Assembly: GCA_031367345.1 (NCBI GenBank)
Contig: JANLPR010000160.1
Span: 1-56,378, forward strand
Reading direction: 5' to 3'
Source: JADKIH01 sp031367345
Lineage (GTDB): Bacteria; Bacteroidota; Bacteroidia; AKYH767-A; 2013-40CM-41-45
Length of the DNA: 56,378 nucleotides
Shown: positions 32,905 to 42,719 of the stretch, in pieces
Layout of the letters: the number at the start of each line of letters is the position of its first letter
How positions within the stretch are numbered: the first letter of the stretch is position 1
Notes under the pieces: model-generated
What the model was told of the DNA's origin: nothing
The model's input: the letters and a program-made list of their open reading frames with translations, nothing else
Database searches by the model: none
Program-made: the position numbers and the translations under genes

Positions 32905-33333
32905 TTAGATTTTTTTTAGCCAAAAATCTTCACGTGTCCTCATTTCTTTTTGATGCTTAAGGTTTTTATCGCTATATCCTACTAAGTGGAGCAGACCATG
33001 AATCATTACTCGATGGAGTTCATTATTAAAGCCGGACTGATATTCAATAGCATTCAATCGTATAGTGTCGATTGAAATAAAAATATCGGCAATTATTTTT
33101 TTCTTTTCAATGGAATTGTCGAAAGTGATTATATCGGTGTAGTAATTATGATTTAGAAAATCGACATTTATTTTCTTGAGGTATTTATCGGAGCAAAAGA
33201 TGTAATTGATTTGATTAATGGAATAGCCTTCAAATTTTGCAGCCTTAGTAATCCATTTTTGCAAATCGGATTGATGGTTTAAGCGAAAAGTCACGCCTTC
33301 TTTGAAAAATAGAACAGGAGAAATTTTCTTCAT
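32905..33333 (-). CDS. ybeY: Endoribonuclease YbeY (rRNA maturation factor)
   Basis: 142 residues with DIITFDNS in the middle and the metal-site helix HGLLHLVGYSDKNLKHQKEMRTREDFWL at the C-terminus. The classic HGxLHLxGxDH has its last His replaced by a Lys-like position here (YSDKN), a change I recall from other Bacteroidetes YbeY sequences. It acts in 16S rRNA 3' end maturation and ribosome quality control. Start MKKISPVLFF. Confidence 0.9.
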   Translation of the reverse strand: MKKISPVLFFKEGVTFRLNHQSDLQKWITKAAKFEGYSINQINYIFCSDKYLKKINVDFLNHNYYTDIITFDNSIEKKKIIADIFISIDTIRLNAIEYQSGFNNELHRVMIHGLLHLVGYSDKNLKHQKEMRTREDFWLKKI

Positions 33334-33377
33334 AGGTGCGAATATAAGAATTCCTTTTTCGTAAGTTGGCTGTCTAA

Positions 33378-34283
33378 ATGGAAAGAATGAAGAAGGCGCT
33401 TATTTTTATTTTAGTGATAAGTTCATTTACTTGTCAGGCACAAATTGATTACTCATGGTGGAATCAGATTCATCACTGGGATGGAATTACATCTTGGCAA
33501 AATTACATGACTATTTCATCGGCGTATTTAGGTCCAAATGCATTGCCGGTACCGGAAAATTCAAAAGGAATTGTTGATTCCTCCGCACAATTTGAAATTG
33601 GAGGCGATCTTCATTTTAATAAAGGTGATCATACACAAGATGGATTTGTTCGTGGCTTTTTACCTTTTAACGAGCATCGTTTTGCATTAAGCCTAGAGGT
33701 AATACCGATTGAATTTTTTCAAACAGATACAATTATTCGCGACATGCGTGCATCGCGTGGCAGGGGCGGAAAAGGGAAAGCCGGCGGCGATATTTACTTT
33801 ACAACTTACGTTCAAGTCTTACGAGATTATGCAAACCTTCCCGACATTTCAATTCGGGCAGCCTTACGTACTGCATCAGGAACAAATTTAGGAGAGGCCA
33901 GATATACCGACGGTCCCGGGTATTATTTTGATCTTAGCATTGGGAAGAACATTAAATTGAAAAATGATTGGTCGATGCGTTGGTATGGAATGATTGGATT
34001 TTATGTTTATCAGACATTCGATATTTTGCATTTGCAAGACGACTGTTTACTTTATGGTGGAGGTATTGATCTGAACTACAAAAACTTTTTTCTTTCGGAA
34101 GAGTTAACCGGCTATAGTGGATATTTAAAGAACGGCGACAAGCCTCAAGTTTTTCGTTCGTCGCTTGGCTGGAATGGAAAAAAAGTTTTGGTGAAAGTTT
34201 CACTACAAAATGCAATACGTGATTTTCCGAGCGAGCGCGTACGATTTTCGGTGGCAATAAAAATTCCTAAATGGAGAGGGTAA
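33378..34283 (+). CDS. Secreted hypothetical protein, beta-strand rich
   Basis: 301 residues with a signal peptide (about 1-22, ending TCQAQ). The start is ATG 33378 or, more likely for a signal peptide, 33387. The mature part starts with IDYSWWNQIHHWDGITSWQNYMTISSAYLGP and alternates strands throughout, ending VRFSVAIKIPKWRG, compatible with an outer-membrane barrel. It is not recognised beyond this. It ends at a bidirectional terminator shared with the kinase-like gene. Confidence 0.7.
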   Translation: MERMKKALIFILVISSFTCQAQIDYSWWNQIHHWDGITSWQNYMTISSAYLGPNALPVPENSKGIVDSSAQFEIGGDLHFNKGDHTQDGFVRGFLPFNEHRFALSLEVIPIEFFQTDTIIRDMRASRGRGGKGKAGGDIYFTTYVQVLRDYANLPDISIRAALRTASGTNLGEARYTDGPGYYFDLSIGKNIKLKNDWSMRWYGMIGFYVYQTFDILHLQDDCLLYGGGIDLNYKNFFLSEELTGYSGYLKNGDKPQVFRSSLGWNGKKVLVKVSLQNAIRDFPSERVRFSVAIKIPKWRG

Positions 34284-34303
34284 ATGAAAAGTAGAGAAAC
34301 AAA

Positions 34304-34328
34304 AAAAGGAGCTCTCTCAGCTCCTTTT
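34304..34328. terminator. Bidirectional hairpin terminator
   Basis: AAAAGGAGCT pairs perfectly with AGCTCCTTTT across a 5-base loop, between convergent gene ends at 34283 and 34352. Confidence 0.85.
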
Positions 34329-34351
34329 CGAATAACCAAATTCTAAACTAT

Positions 34352-34786
34352 CTATTGAGAAATTTTAAAGTTCATTTCTACCACGCGGCCATCTTCAGAA
34401 AAAATCAATTGGTCTGTTAGATGTTTCATCAGAAATATTCCGCGACCACATTCTTTTTCTAAATTTTCAGGAGCAGTAGGATCGGGGAGATTGTAATAAT
34501 CAAATCCGGGCCCTTGATCAGCAATCGTAAAAACGATTGAGTGCGGTGTATGAGTGCAGCTGATGCTGACCATTTTTGCCGGGTCTGATTTATTTCCGTG
34601 GTAAATGGCATTGGTCACAGCTTCTGTGATTGCCACAAGCATATTCCCAAACATATCTTCGCTCACATTATATTTGTTGCGAATATCGTCGATCATACGT
34701 TCAACAACCGAAATACTATCGGGATTTGATGCCAGTTCCAGAGTCTGACTTTCGCCTGTAATTTGCATTAATGAATTATTTATCAA
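34352..34786 (-). CDS. RsbW-like ATP-binding anti-sigma/serine kinase domain protein
   Basis: 144 residues. It has a HATPase_c_2 fold: N box ITEAVTNAIYHGN, G1 ADQGPGFDYYN and G2 CGRGIFLMKHLTD. This group includes anti-sigma kinases and partner-switching proteins. The start may be 34786, overlapping the upstream stop by 11 bases, or ATG 34768 (MQITGES), which leaves a 7-base gap. It is co-transcribed with the DUF4175 gene. No anti-anti-sigma partner is in the window. Confidence 0.88.
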   Translation of the reverse strand: MINNSLMQITGESQTLELASNPDSISVVERMIDDIRNKYNVSEDMFGNMLVAITEAVTNAIYHGNKSDPAKMVSISCTHTPHSIVFTIADQGPGFDYYNLPDPTAPENLEKECGRGIFLMKHLTDQLIFSEDGRVVEMNFKISQ

Positions 34787-37700
34787 TGGATTGGAAGTAA
34801 TCGTTAACTTTTTGTTTGTAATAAGAATTTAAAGAAGCCGGCACTGTTTTAAGCAATTCCATCTCTTTTAGCTTCATACGTTTATACTCATCAAATTCGC
34901 TAGGGTTACGATGAAATGCATTTTTTGCTTCTTCTGATTTTCGCTGTTCATCCTGATCTCTTTCGCGTTCTGCTTTTTCACTTTCCAACAATCGAGTGGT
35001 GATCTCTTGTTGGCGTTTTAGTGTTTGTTCGCTTATCATTCGGTTTACGATATCTTTTTCTGTCTGTTCCATTTGATTGGAAATATCTTGAAGATTTCCC
35101 AATGAATTTTTGCCGTCTTTGTTTTCCGACTGATTTATCTTATTCAATTCGTTTCTAATAAACTCTTGCTGTGCTGCCATTTTTGCTAACTCTTCGCTTT
35201 GTCCACCTTCGCCACCTTTGCCTGTTTTTCCGGGCTTCGGCATCTGTCCGGCTTTCATCCCTTCTTTCATTTTTTGCATATTTTTATTCAGCTCTTCCTG
35301 CATTTTACGCAAGCCACCAACAGACTGACCTTTTTTCTTACCCGGCTTTTTGCAAGACGACTGCGACATAGCTTGAGCTTGTTGTTGTTGCATTTGTTGT
35401 AATGCCTCGCTCAATAACAACGTCAAATTATTTACCGAAGTCATAACTAACTGCTGACGATTTCTTGCTTGTGGTACAAATCGCGATTCAAGATTGTCAA
35501 TCGCCTCTTCCATATTTAAATTAATAGCCGAAATCTCTTCATTTACTTTTGGTGCTATCTCTACTACGCGTTTACTCAATGCAAACAAAGAGTCTTCAAT
35601 CATTTTTGCATCCTCTTTCAGCTTCTGTTGTGTTTGTCCGTGTTTTAGATATTGCGGATTATTAATGTCGGTGTTTTGTAATTGTTGCATTACCTGCTCT
35701 TGATTAAACGAAAGTCGCAATAAGTTTTCAAGCAATGCTCGCAAAGCATCCATGTCTTCTTCGTTTTCCTCTTTCTCCATTTGTTCTTTCATCTTACCCA
35801 TTTTTTCAGCCATCTGCTGCATTTTCTGAGAAGCATTTTTCTGTGACTTAGAAGCTTTGCTTTTTTTATTCTCGCCTAATTGATCAGAACTTTGTTTCAT
35901 GTCTTGCTCAATGTCTTGCTCTTCTTTGTCGGTATTGTCCAATTCTTTTTTATCGTCGAGCTCTTCATTTTTCTTCGCTAAGTCGTCCATGTCTTTACGG
36001 AATTCATCGAAGTCTTTGTTAAGTTTGTCTTGTTCTTCTTTTAAATCTTTACCGTCTTTGTCTTTACCATCTTTGTCTTTACCATCCTTATCTTTACCAT
36101 CCTTATCTTTTACGTCTTTATCTTTTCCGTCTTTGTCTTTATTGTCTTTGTCTTTATTGTCTTTCGAATCTTGATTGTTTTTATCGTCCGATTTCTTAGC
36201 TAGTTCATCTTGTTTTTTAGAGAGGTCGTTGAGCTTATCAATATTGTCCTGTAGTTTTTGTTCAAATTCCATTTGCTTGAAAAGTTCGACAGAACGTTCC
36301 AATTCTTTTTGAAGGTCTTTGTTATCGAGTTTCATTTTCGACAATTGCTCTTGCATCTGATTTTTATCAGCGTTTTGCATGAGCTGCTTTAATTGTTCGA
36401 GTAACTTTTGTAGTTCAGGCGATTTTAATTTGTCGAGTAAAGATTGCAGTTGCTCTTGTTTTTGAGCTATGTCTTCATTCACTTTTTTATACTCTTCTTC
36501 CTGGCGATTTTTGTCTTCGTTTTTCTTTTTAATCTCGTCTAATTTTTTCTCCAGTTCTTGCTGTTTTTTTAATAGGTCGTCAGCTTTCTTTTTCTCTTCG
36601 TATGAAAGTTCTTTTTTGTCAAGAATTTTTTTACTCAAGTCATTCAAGTCTTTTTGCAATTGCTTTGCTTTGGTGATCGACTCTTTTAAATCGTCTTTAA
36701 TCGACTGATTATTCTTCTCTGTATTTTCAGCGATTTCTTTCAGTGTTGGAGCTTTAAAAATTTGAGCTTGCGAACGTGTCGATTTCGGACCATTCACTCC
36801 ATCGTTGTCGGTTATTTCAAAATAATATTCTACCTCGTCGCCGGCTGTAATATTTACCGTTGCCAGATCCCAAGCATAAAAAAACTGATCGGTATTGGTT
36901 GCTTTACTTACCGGAATTACATCAGAAAACTGTTTGCCTTTATTGGCACCGGTAGAATCATTTGATTGAATGAAGCGATAGAAGAAAGCTAGTTTCGAAA
37001 AGCCGTAATCATCTTTTATCATTCCTCTAAAAAATGTTCGTTTGCCAGATAAAGAGTCTTTGCTTTGTTCGATCGTAATAGAAGGGTAAATATCAGGAAC
37101 AACAGAAACAGTATAGTGAATAGAGTCTTTGCTATTCATAAAACGGTTGGCAGTGGTAATAACGTACGAATCGTTTTTTAGAAAGCGGTGATTAAATGAA
37201 AAAGTATTGTTGCCCGAAGGAGAAAGTTTGATAAGAGAATCTTGAAACACTAAATTAAGTTGATCGGTATTTTGAGTGTTGAAGTTCCATTTAACGCGCG
37301 TTCCGGCAGGAATGGTAAGATCGCCGGTGTTGGAGATCTGTTCGTTTTGCTTATTTAAATACGCCGGATATTCAAGATTAATAGTGAAGTTTGTAAGCAA
37401 TGGATTAGGCAGAGCTTCGATTGTATATTCAGGAGAATAAAAACCATCGGCCATTAAGCGGAAATTCTGAGAGCGTTGAAGATTTTTAAAGAGATAGTGG
37501 AATGTTGTCAGGTTTTCTTTTTCAAGTTTAAAGGGAGTTCCATCCAATTCGATAAAAGCTTCGTTAGGTATTTCGTTTCCTTTAAGTAAAATGTCGACTT
37601 GAAAATCTTGTTGTTGAATTCCTTTTAAATTTTTGTTGGTGATTTCGAATGAAAACGGAGCCGGTTTTTCAAAATAGGTTTGATGTTCAATCAGTCGTTT

Positions 37701-38252
37701 GGTACTATCTTTAACTAAAGAAGGAGCGGTAAAGAGTAAAACGATGAGCGCAACTAAAGGGATAATTGCAAAACGCAAGTAGCGACGATTTTCATTAATG
37801 TTAATGGCAGCAATAAAAGGAACGGGTTTTAACTCGTCGATCTTTTGATTGATACCGGCAAACAAAAGTTCTTCGTGCTCTGAAGAGTTTTCATCGGCTT
37901 GTTTTTTTAGTTGAAGTACATTGATGAGTTTGTCTTGAACAGAAGCAAAATGTTTACCGATAATATCGGCAGCTTGTTCGTGAGAAATAATTTTTCCCAT
38001 GCGGTAAAGGTGCATGAGTGGAATGATAATAAAGCGGGCAATAATAAATGCAAAGCCGGCAAGGAAAGAGTAGAATAAAAGCGTACGAATGCCGGTATTG
38101 AAATGGCCAAAATATTCCAGCGTAATAACGAGGAGATAAAAGCCAAGCGAGAGCGTAAATGCATAAATGCCACCTTTTACAAGACGGTTTTTGTAATACT
38201 TCCGGATAAAAGCATCCAATCGCTCAATAAGTAACAGATAATTATCTTTCAT
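34776..38252 (-). CDS. Giant DUF4175-type membrane-anchored coiled-coil protein
   Basis: 1158 residues. Three N-terminal membrane helices (about 22-42, 52-72, 155-175) are followed by beta-sandwich-like modules (about 190-500) and a very long Gln/Lys/Asp/Glu coiled coil. A low-complexity KDKDG repeat sits near residues 695-735. The layout is that of the DUF4175 family, thought to be envelope-associated; the role is unknown. It is upstream of the RsbW-like gene and is driven by a promoter box at 38272-38279. Confidence 0.88.
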   Translation of the reverse strand: MKDNYLLLIERLDAFIRKYYKNRLVKGGIYAFTLSLGFYLLVITLEYFGHFNTGIRTLLFYSFLAGFAFIIARFIIIPLMHLYRMGKIISHEQAADIIGKHFASVQDKLINVLQLKKQADENSSEHEELLFAGINQKIDELKPVPFIAAININENRRYLRFAIIPLVALIVLLFTAPSLVKDSTKRLIEHQTYFEKPAPFSFEITNKNLKGIQQQDFQVDILLKGNEIPNEAFIELDGTPFKLEKENLTTFHYLFKNLQRSQNFRLMADGFYSPEYTIEALPNPLLTNFTINLEYPAYLNKQNEQISNTGDLTIPAGTRVKWNFNTQNTDQLNLVFQDSLIKLSPSGNNTFSFNHRFLKNDSYVITTANRFMNSKDSIHYTVSVVPDIYPSITIEQSKDSLSGKRTFFRGMIKDDYGFSKLAFFYRFIQSNDSTGANKGKQFSDVIPVSKATNTDQFFYAWDLATVNITAGDEVEYYFEITDNDGVNGPKSTRSQAQIFKAPTLKEIAENTEKNNQSIKDDLKESITKAKQLQKDLNDLSKKILDKKELSYEEKKKADDLLKKQQELEKKLDEIKKKNEDKNRQEEEYKKVNEDIAQKQEQLQSLLDKLKSPELQKLLEQLKQLMQNADKNQMQEQLSKMKLDNKDLQKELERSVELFKQMEFEQKLQDNIDKLNDLSKKQDELAKKSDDKNNQDSKDNKDKDNKDKDGKDKDVKDKDGKDKDGKDKDGKDKDGKDLKEEQDKLNKDFDEFRKDMDDLAKKNEELDDKKELDNTDKEEQDIEQDMKQSSDQLGENKKSKASKSQKNASQKMQQMAEKMGKMKEQMEKEENEEDMDALRALLENLLRLSFNQEQVMQQLQNTDINNPQYLKHGQTQQKLKEDAKMIEDSLFALSKRVVEIAPKVNEEISAINLNMEEAIDNLESRFVPQARNRQQLVMTSVNNLTLLLSEALQQMQQQQAQAMSQSSCKKPGKKKGQSVGGLRKMQEELNKNMQKMKEGMKAGQMPKPGKTGKGGEGGQSEELAKMAAQQEFIRNELNKINQSENKDGKNSLGNLQDISNQMEQTEKDIVNRMISEQTLKRQQEITTRLLESEKAERERDQDEQRKSEEAKNAFHRNPSEFDEYKRMKLKEMELLKTVPASLNSYYKQKVNDYFQSIDK
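36044..36172 (-). repeat. In-frame KDKDG/KDKDN coding repeat
   Basis: A run of 15-base units encoding KDKDG and variants (KDKDN, KDKDV), about eight in number, inside the DUF4175 gene. It is all in frame and may vary in copy number by slippage. Confidence 0.8.
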
Positions 38253-38271
38253 AGTTGGGGCCTGTGCCGAG

Positions 38272-38279
38272 CAAATTTA
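38272..38279 (-). promoter_or_regulatory. Bacteroidetes -7 box for the DUF4175-RsbW pair
   Basis: The minus-strand TAAATTTG matches TAnnTTTG, 19 bases before the start codon. Confidence 0.55.
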
Positions 38280-38460
38280 CTATTAAAAACGGCTAAAAAA
38301 GCGAAAAATTCTTTAGTGATTTGTTAAGGCAGAGTAGGATTTACGCAGGAGAGGCCGCATTGTTGCGAGATAGGCGTTGTTTTGCTGTTGTTATCGTTGA
38401 AAAAGGGGACGACTATGAGTTGAAAGCTCGGATCGGATATACAGAATGTTACTAAAATTC

Positions 38461-39240
38461 TTAGTTCGCTAACGATATAGTAGTCGGCTTCGATTCGGTT
38501 AATAAATCGAAATCGACATATGTTAAATTAATATTTACTATGTCTTTTGCGAAAATTGACAATTGGTTTCCAAGCAAAGAATAAAAAATATTCTCATCGC
38601 CTTTAGTTTCTTTTAAATCGGTTTCGTGGTCTAAAATTCTTCTAGTTACAGCTTTAATAGATACAGCTTCAAGTGACCCATCTTTTAAAAAATGGTCGAC
38701 CATTATCCCTCTATAAATAACATTTTGATTGACCAGTTTTACCAGAACATCAACATAAATAACATCCACAATTTTAATATTGTATGACTCTTTATTTTCT
38801 TTAAAAAAAGCAGCTTCTCCATTTAAGATATACCACCATGGGTTGGCCAATCTTAGAAACCTAATACTGCGATGTAAATTCCACTTTAGGATGGCTATTC
38901 TTAAAAAAATTCCTGTTAATGATCCCCAAGCCCAAACGACTAAATTATAAGTACAAATGCAAATAATTGAAAATCGCCCTTCGTCTGAAAGCGATTCATT
39001 TGTTTTATATAAATCCTTCAAGCTTTGATAATTTATTTTCCATGAAGGGAACCACGAATGAATTATCAAGAGTGAAATTGCATGAAAAAAAGAAGCTCCT
39101 GCAATTAGCGTTGCCGTTTCCCACAATGCCGATCTTTCTAGTGTCGTTTTTTCAAATGTACCTTGGTAAAGTAGGGAAATGAAAAAAAATCCCGGCAAAA
39201 GAAAAATGATAATAAGGATAGTGTTTTCTGCAACCTGCAT
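38461..39240 (-). CDS. Membrane protein, DUF6338-like, in an accessory pair
   Basis: 259 residues with membrane helices at about 5-25, 43-62 and 95-118. The start (ILIIIFLLPGFFFISLLY) resembles the LLPGF motif of DUF6338 proteins; the C-terminal half is soluble (YNIKIVDVIYVDVLVKLVNQNVIYRGIMVDHFLKDGSLEAVSI). Function is unknown. Its ATG shares a base with the stop of the small upstream gene. The pair borders the restriction-type cassette and is divergent from it. Confidence 0.55.
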   Translation of the reverse strand: MQVAENTILIIIFLLPGFFFISLLYQGTFEKTTLERSALWETATLIAGASFFHAISLLIIHSWFPSWKINYQSLKDLYKTNESLSDEGRFSIICICTYNLVVWAWGSLTGIFLRIAILKWNLHRSIRFLRLANPWWYILNGEAAFFKENKESYNIKIVDVIYVDVLVKLVNQNVIYRGIMVDHFLKDGSLEAVSIKAVTRRILDHETDLKETKGDENIFYSLLGNQLSIFAKDIVNINLTYVDFDLLTESKPTTISLAN

Positions 39241-39443
39241 TATGCATATTCTGGTTCTGGTCTAGGTTTTTTATTGCCAGACTCATCAACTTCATAAATA
39301 ATTATTTTGTCCTCATTACCGTCCATGTTTTCAATTTTAATAAACCTTCTTCTTGACGGATTAGTTAAATATTCAATAAAAAGATTTACTTGGTACGGAT
39401 CGTTAACAAGATCGCTTACGCGTTTACTAATCAACTTGGCCAT
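39240..39443 (-). CDS. Small hypothetical protein paired with the DUF6338-like gene
   Basis: 67 residues, charged and soluble (MAKLISKRVSDLVNDPYQVNLF ... EDKIIIYEVDESGN). Not recognised. The stop overlaps the start of the membrane-protein gene (translational coupling), and an exact -7 box is placed 35 bases upstream, so it is very likely real. It could be a regulator or a partner of the membrane protein. Confidence 0.6.
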   Translation of the reverse strand: MAKLISKRVSDLVNDPYQVNLFIEYLTNPSRRRFIKIENMDGNEDKIIIYEVDESGNKKPRPEPEYA

Positions 39444-39842
39444 GAGTTTCTAAAATTGGAAGCATTTAAATCTTGGGCAAATATATCATTACCTTAAAGA
39501 AGGGCAAGATAACGTATAGTTTTTTATAATTATTCTAATATAATACAAGAAATGGAGATAAAAACAAGAATATACGCAAGGAGATTACATTACATTGTAA
39601 AAGAAGCAATTTCTTTGGTAAATAGTTAAACACCTTTTCGGTCAAATAGTTACTTTAAGCTTGGCTTACAATTAATTTTTACTTAAGTAATTAATAAATA
39701 CTCAACACCTCAGAATTTGCTTGAGATAGTTTTGCTTTGAAGAGAGGACGGTTCTTCATAAAAAAATGCCGAATTTCTATAGAGAACTAAATGTCGATAC
39801 CGGGCATTTTAATATTTATCTTAGCAATCTAACAATTACTCA
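39444..39842. other. Divergent intergenic region before the MmeI-like gene
   Basis: It contains the minus-strand promoter box (39478-39485), a 25-codon plus frame at 39552-39629 that I do not consider supported, an inverted pair AAAATGCC (39763-39770) and GGCATTTT (39803-39810), and a TATCTTAG sequence at 39817-39824 close to the -7 consensus for the plus-strand cassette. Confidence 0.5.
39478..39485 (-). promoter_or_regulatory. Bacteroidetes -7 box for the small/DUF6338-like pair
   Basis: The minus-strand TATATTTG matches TAnnTTTG, 35 bases before the start at 39443. Confidence 0.55.
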
Positions 39843-42716
39843 ATGGCTTTAAGCTGGAACGAAATAAAAGATAGAGCATTAAATTTCTCAAAAGAGTGGG
39901 CTGACACTTCTAACGAAGAGGCCGACGCAAAACCTTTTTTGGTTGAGTTTTTTAATGTCTTTGGGATTAGCAGTAAACGTGTGTCAACTTTTGAGCACAG
40001 AGTAAAGAAGCTGGACGACAAAGACGGTTACATTGACTTGCTTTGGAAAGGCACGATTTTGATTGAAATGAAAAGTCGTGGTAAAAACCTTGACAAAGCT
40101 TATGATCAAGCTAAAGAATATACATACGGTCTGAAACAACACGAACTGCCGAAATACATTCTCATTTCCGATTTTGAAAATTTTAGACTTTACGACTTGG
40201 AAGAAGACAAGGTTGTTGATTTTAAACTTGACGCCCTAATCAATAATGTTCAACATTTCGGTTATATATTAGGTTATCAAAAAAAGGTTTACAAAGAACA
40301 AGACCCAGCCAACATCAAAGCAGCAGAGTTAATGGGTAAGCTTCACGATAGACTTGAAGATATTGGTTATAACGGGCATCCGTTAGAAGTATATTTAGTT
40401 CGTATATTATTTTTATTGTTTGCCGAAGACACTACTATTTTTAATAAGCAACAATTTCAAGAATATATAGAACAACGAACAAATGAAGACGGAAGCGATC
40501 TTGCATCTAAGTTACAGGAATTGTTTCAAGTATTAAATACACCAAAAACATATCGATTTAAAAATCTTGATGAACAACTTTCAGACTTTCCCTATGTAAA
40601 CGGAAAACTTTTTGAAGAGAATTTACCCACGGCAAGTTTTGATAGTAAAATGCGGCAAGCACTGTTAGAATGTTGTTACATAGACTGGAGTAAAATATCG
40701 CCTGCAATTTTTGGTTCAATGTTTCAAAGCGTAATGAATCCGAAAGAACGTAGAAACTTAGGTGCACATTACACAAGCGAAACCAACATTTTAAAATTGA
40801 TCAAACCGCTTTTCTTGGACGACCTTTGGAAAGAATTTGAAACAATCAAGGATAACAAAAACAAACTCCCCGAATTTCATAAAAAATTAAGCACTCTCAA
40901 ATTCCTGGACCCTGCTTGCGGTTGCGGAAACTTCTTAGTAATTACTTATCGTGAGTTACGTTTGTTAGAATTAGAAATTTTAAGAGCATCAAACAAAACC
41001 GGTCAGAGAGTTTTGGATGTAAGTGAAATTATTTGGCTCGACGTTGATATGATGTATGGAATAGAATACGAAGAATTTCCAGCACGAATAGCAGAAGTTG
41101 CAATGTGGCTTATCGACCACCAAATGAATATGCAAATTAGCAATGAGTTTGGACAATACTTTGTTCGATTGCCATTGAAAAAATCGGCAAAAATTGTTCA
41201 TGGTGATGCTTTGAAAACTGAATGGCAAAGTTTATTAAATCCCATCAACGAAATAAATGTTATTGCTAAACATGCAAATATTTATTTAACGCAAGAAGCA
41301 ACGCAAGAATATAAAACAGTTAATGTTCAAACCGAAACGTTTAAAATACATAAAGGTAAAAGACCTGAAATTTCGGCACTAAAAACTTTTGATTATATTT
41401 TAGGGAATCCACCCTTTAGTGGATCAAAAATTATGAATCAGAATCAAAGAGATTCTGTAGTAAAAGAATTTGATAATATTCAAGGTGCAGGAGTTTTAGA
41501 TTACGTCACTGCTTGGTATGGTAAAGCTGCAAAGTATATTCAAAACACTCAAACCAAAGTTGCTTTTGTTTCCACAAATTCAATTGTACAAGGGGAGCAA
41601 ACAAGTATTCTGTGGGGCCAGATGTTGAATAAATACAAAATTAAAATTCATTTTGCTCATCGTACTTTTAAATGGAGTAACGAAGCAAAGGGAAACGCCG
41701 CAGTATATTGTGTAATAATTGGTTTCGCCAACTACGACACAAATAACAAGCGTATTTTTGAATATGAAGACATTAAAGGCGAAGCCCACGAATTGAAAGT
41801 TAAAAACATTAATCCGTATTTGGTTGATGCAAAAGATATTCTGATAACTAAAAGGACAAATCCACTTTGTAATGTTCCTAAAATGAGTTTCGGTAATATG
41901 CCATTAGACGGAGGTCACTTACTATTGTCAGACGAAGACAAAACTGAGTTTCTGAAAAAAGAACCTAAAGCAGAAAAATATATTTTACCATTAATATCAG
42001 CATATGAATTTTTAAATGGAAAAAAAAGATGGTGCTTATGGCTTGTTGATGCAGAGCCAAATGAATTAAAACTAATGCCCGAAATATTAAAAAGAGCTGA
42101 CTTAGTTAAGAGATTTCGTTTAGAAAGTGTTGCTACTTCAACACAGAATTTTGCAACAGCACCAACTTTATTTCGCGACCGTAATAGGCCAGAAACATTT
42201 ATTGTTGTTCCTCGTGTTTCATCTGAAAATAGACCCTATATCCCATTTGGTTTTTTTGATAAAAACTCCATTGTTAGCGACACTTGTATGTCAATCCCAA
42301 ACGGCAATAAATATCATTTTGGTATTCTAATGTCTAAAATGCATATGGCTTGGGTGAAATATATTTGCGGTCGTTTAAAAAGTGATTTCCGTTACTCAAA
42401 AGATATTGTTTACAACAATTATCCTTGGCCAGACCATATAGCGGAAAAACAAATTACTGCAATTGAAACCGCAACACAGAAGGTTTTGGAGGCAAGACTT
42501 GATTTTCCAAATAGTTCACTTGCCGACCTATACGACCCATTGACAATGCCACCTGCATTGGTAAAAGCACATAATGAATTGGACAAAGCCGTTGACTTGG
42601 CTTATAGACCGCAACCATTTACAAGTGAAGCCAATCGAATGGTGTCTTTATTTGAACTTTACGAAAAATACACGGCTGACCTTTTTACAAAAGAGAAAGT
42701 GAAAAAGAAAAAATGA
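39843..42716 (+). CDS. MmeI-like type II restriction-modification enzyme (nuclease-methylase fusion)
   Basis: 957 residues. The N-terminal nuclease-like segment has GYIDLLWKGTILIEMKSRG, giving D65-x9-E75-x-K77 as in MmeI. The helical connector leads to the N6-adenine methylase: NLGAHYTSE (about 305-313), motif I DPACGCGNF (356-364) and motif IV NPPF (522-525). A target-recognition domain follows (about 650-850). One chain thus methylates host DNA and cuts unmodified DNA. It is intact by length. It starts the plus-strand cassette; the next gene begins 3 bases after its stop. Confidence 0.92.
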   Translation: MALSWNEIKDRALNFSKEWADTSNEEADAKPFLVEFFNVFGISSKRVSTFEHRVKKLDDKDGYIDLLWKGTILIEMKSRGKNLDKAYDQAKEYTYGLKQHELPKYILISDFENFRLYDLEEDKVVDFKLDALINNVQHFGYILGYQKKVYKEQDPANIKAAELMGKLHDRLEDIGYNGHPLEVYLVRILFLLFAEDTTIFNKQQFQEYIEQRTNEDGSDLASKLQELFQVLNTPKTYRFKNLDEQLSDFPYVNGKLFEENLPTASFDSKMRQALLECCYIDWSKISPAIFGSMFQSVMNPKERRNLGAHYTSETNILKLIKPLFLDDLWKEFETIKDNKNKLPEFHKKLSTLKFLDPACGCGNFLVITYRELRLLELEILRASNKTGQRVLDVSEIIWLDVDMMYGIEYEEFPARIAEVAMWLIDHQMNMQISNEFGQYFVRLPLKKSAKIVHGDALKTEWQSLLNPINEINVIAKHANIYLTQEATQEYKTVNVQTETFKIHKGKRPEISALKTFDYILGNPPFSGSKIMNQNQRDSVVKEFDNIQGAGVLDYVTAWYGKAAKYIQNTQTKVAFVSTNSIVQGEQTSILWGQMLNKYKIKIHFAHRTFKWSNEAKGNAAVYCVIIGFANYDTNNKRIFEYEDIKGEAHELKVKNINPYLVDAKDILITKRTNPLCNVPKMSFGNMPLDGGHLLLSDEDKTEFLKKEPKAEKYILPLISAYEFLNGKKRWCLWLVDAEPNELKLMPEILKRADLVKRFRLESVATSTQNFATAPTLFRDRNRPETFIVVPRVSSENRPYIPFGFFDKNSIVSDTCMSIPNGNKYHFGILMSKMHMAWVKYICGRLKSDFRYSKDIVYNNYPWPDHIAEKQITAIETATQKVLEARLDFPNSSLADLYDPLTMPPALVKAHNELDKAVDLAYRPQPFTSEANRMVSLFELYEKYTADLFTKEKVKKKK

Positions 42717-42719
42717 GGA

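Noticed and set aside
35171..36708. Several Ser/Phe/Leu-rich plus-strand frames inside the DUF4175 gene
   Set aside because: They are antisense readings of the Lys/Asp/Glu coiled coil.
39552..39629. 25-residue plus frame (MEIKTRIYARRLHYIVKEA)
   Set aside because: Reads like protein but is short and has no promoter or partner evidence.
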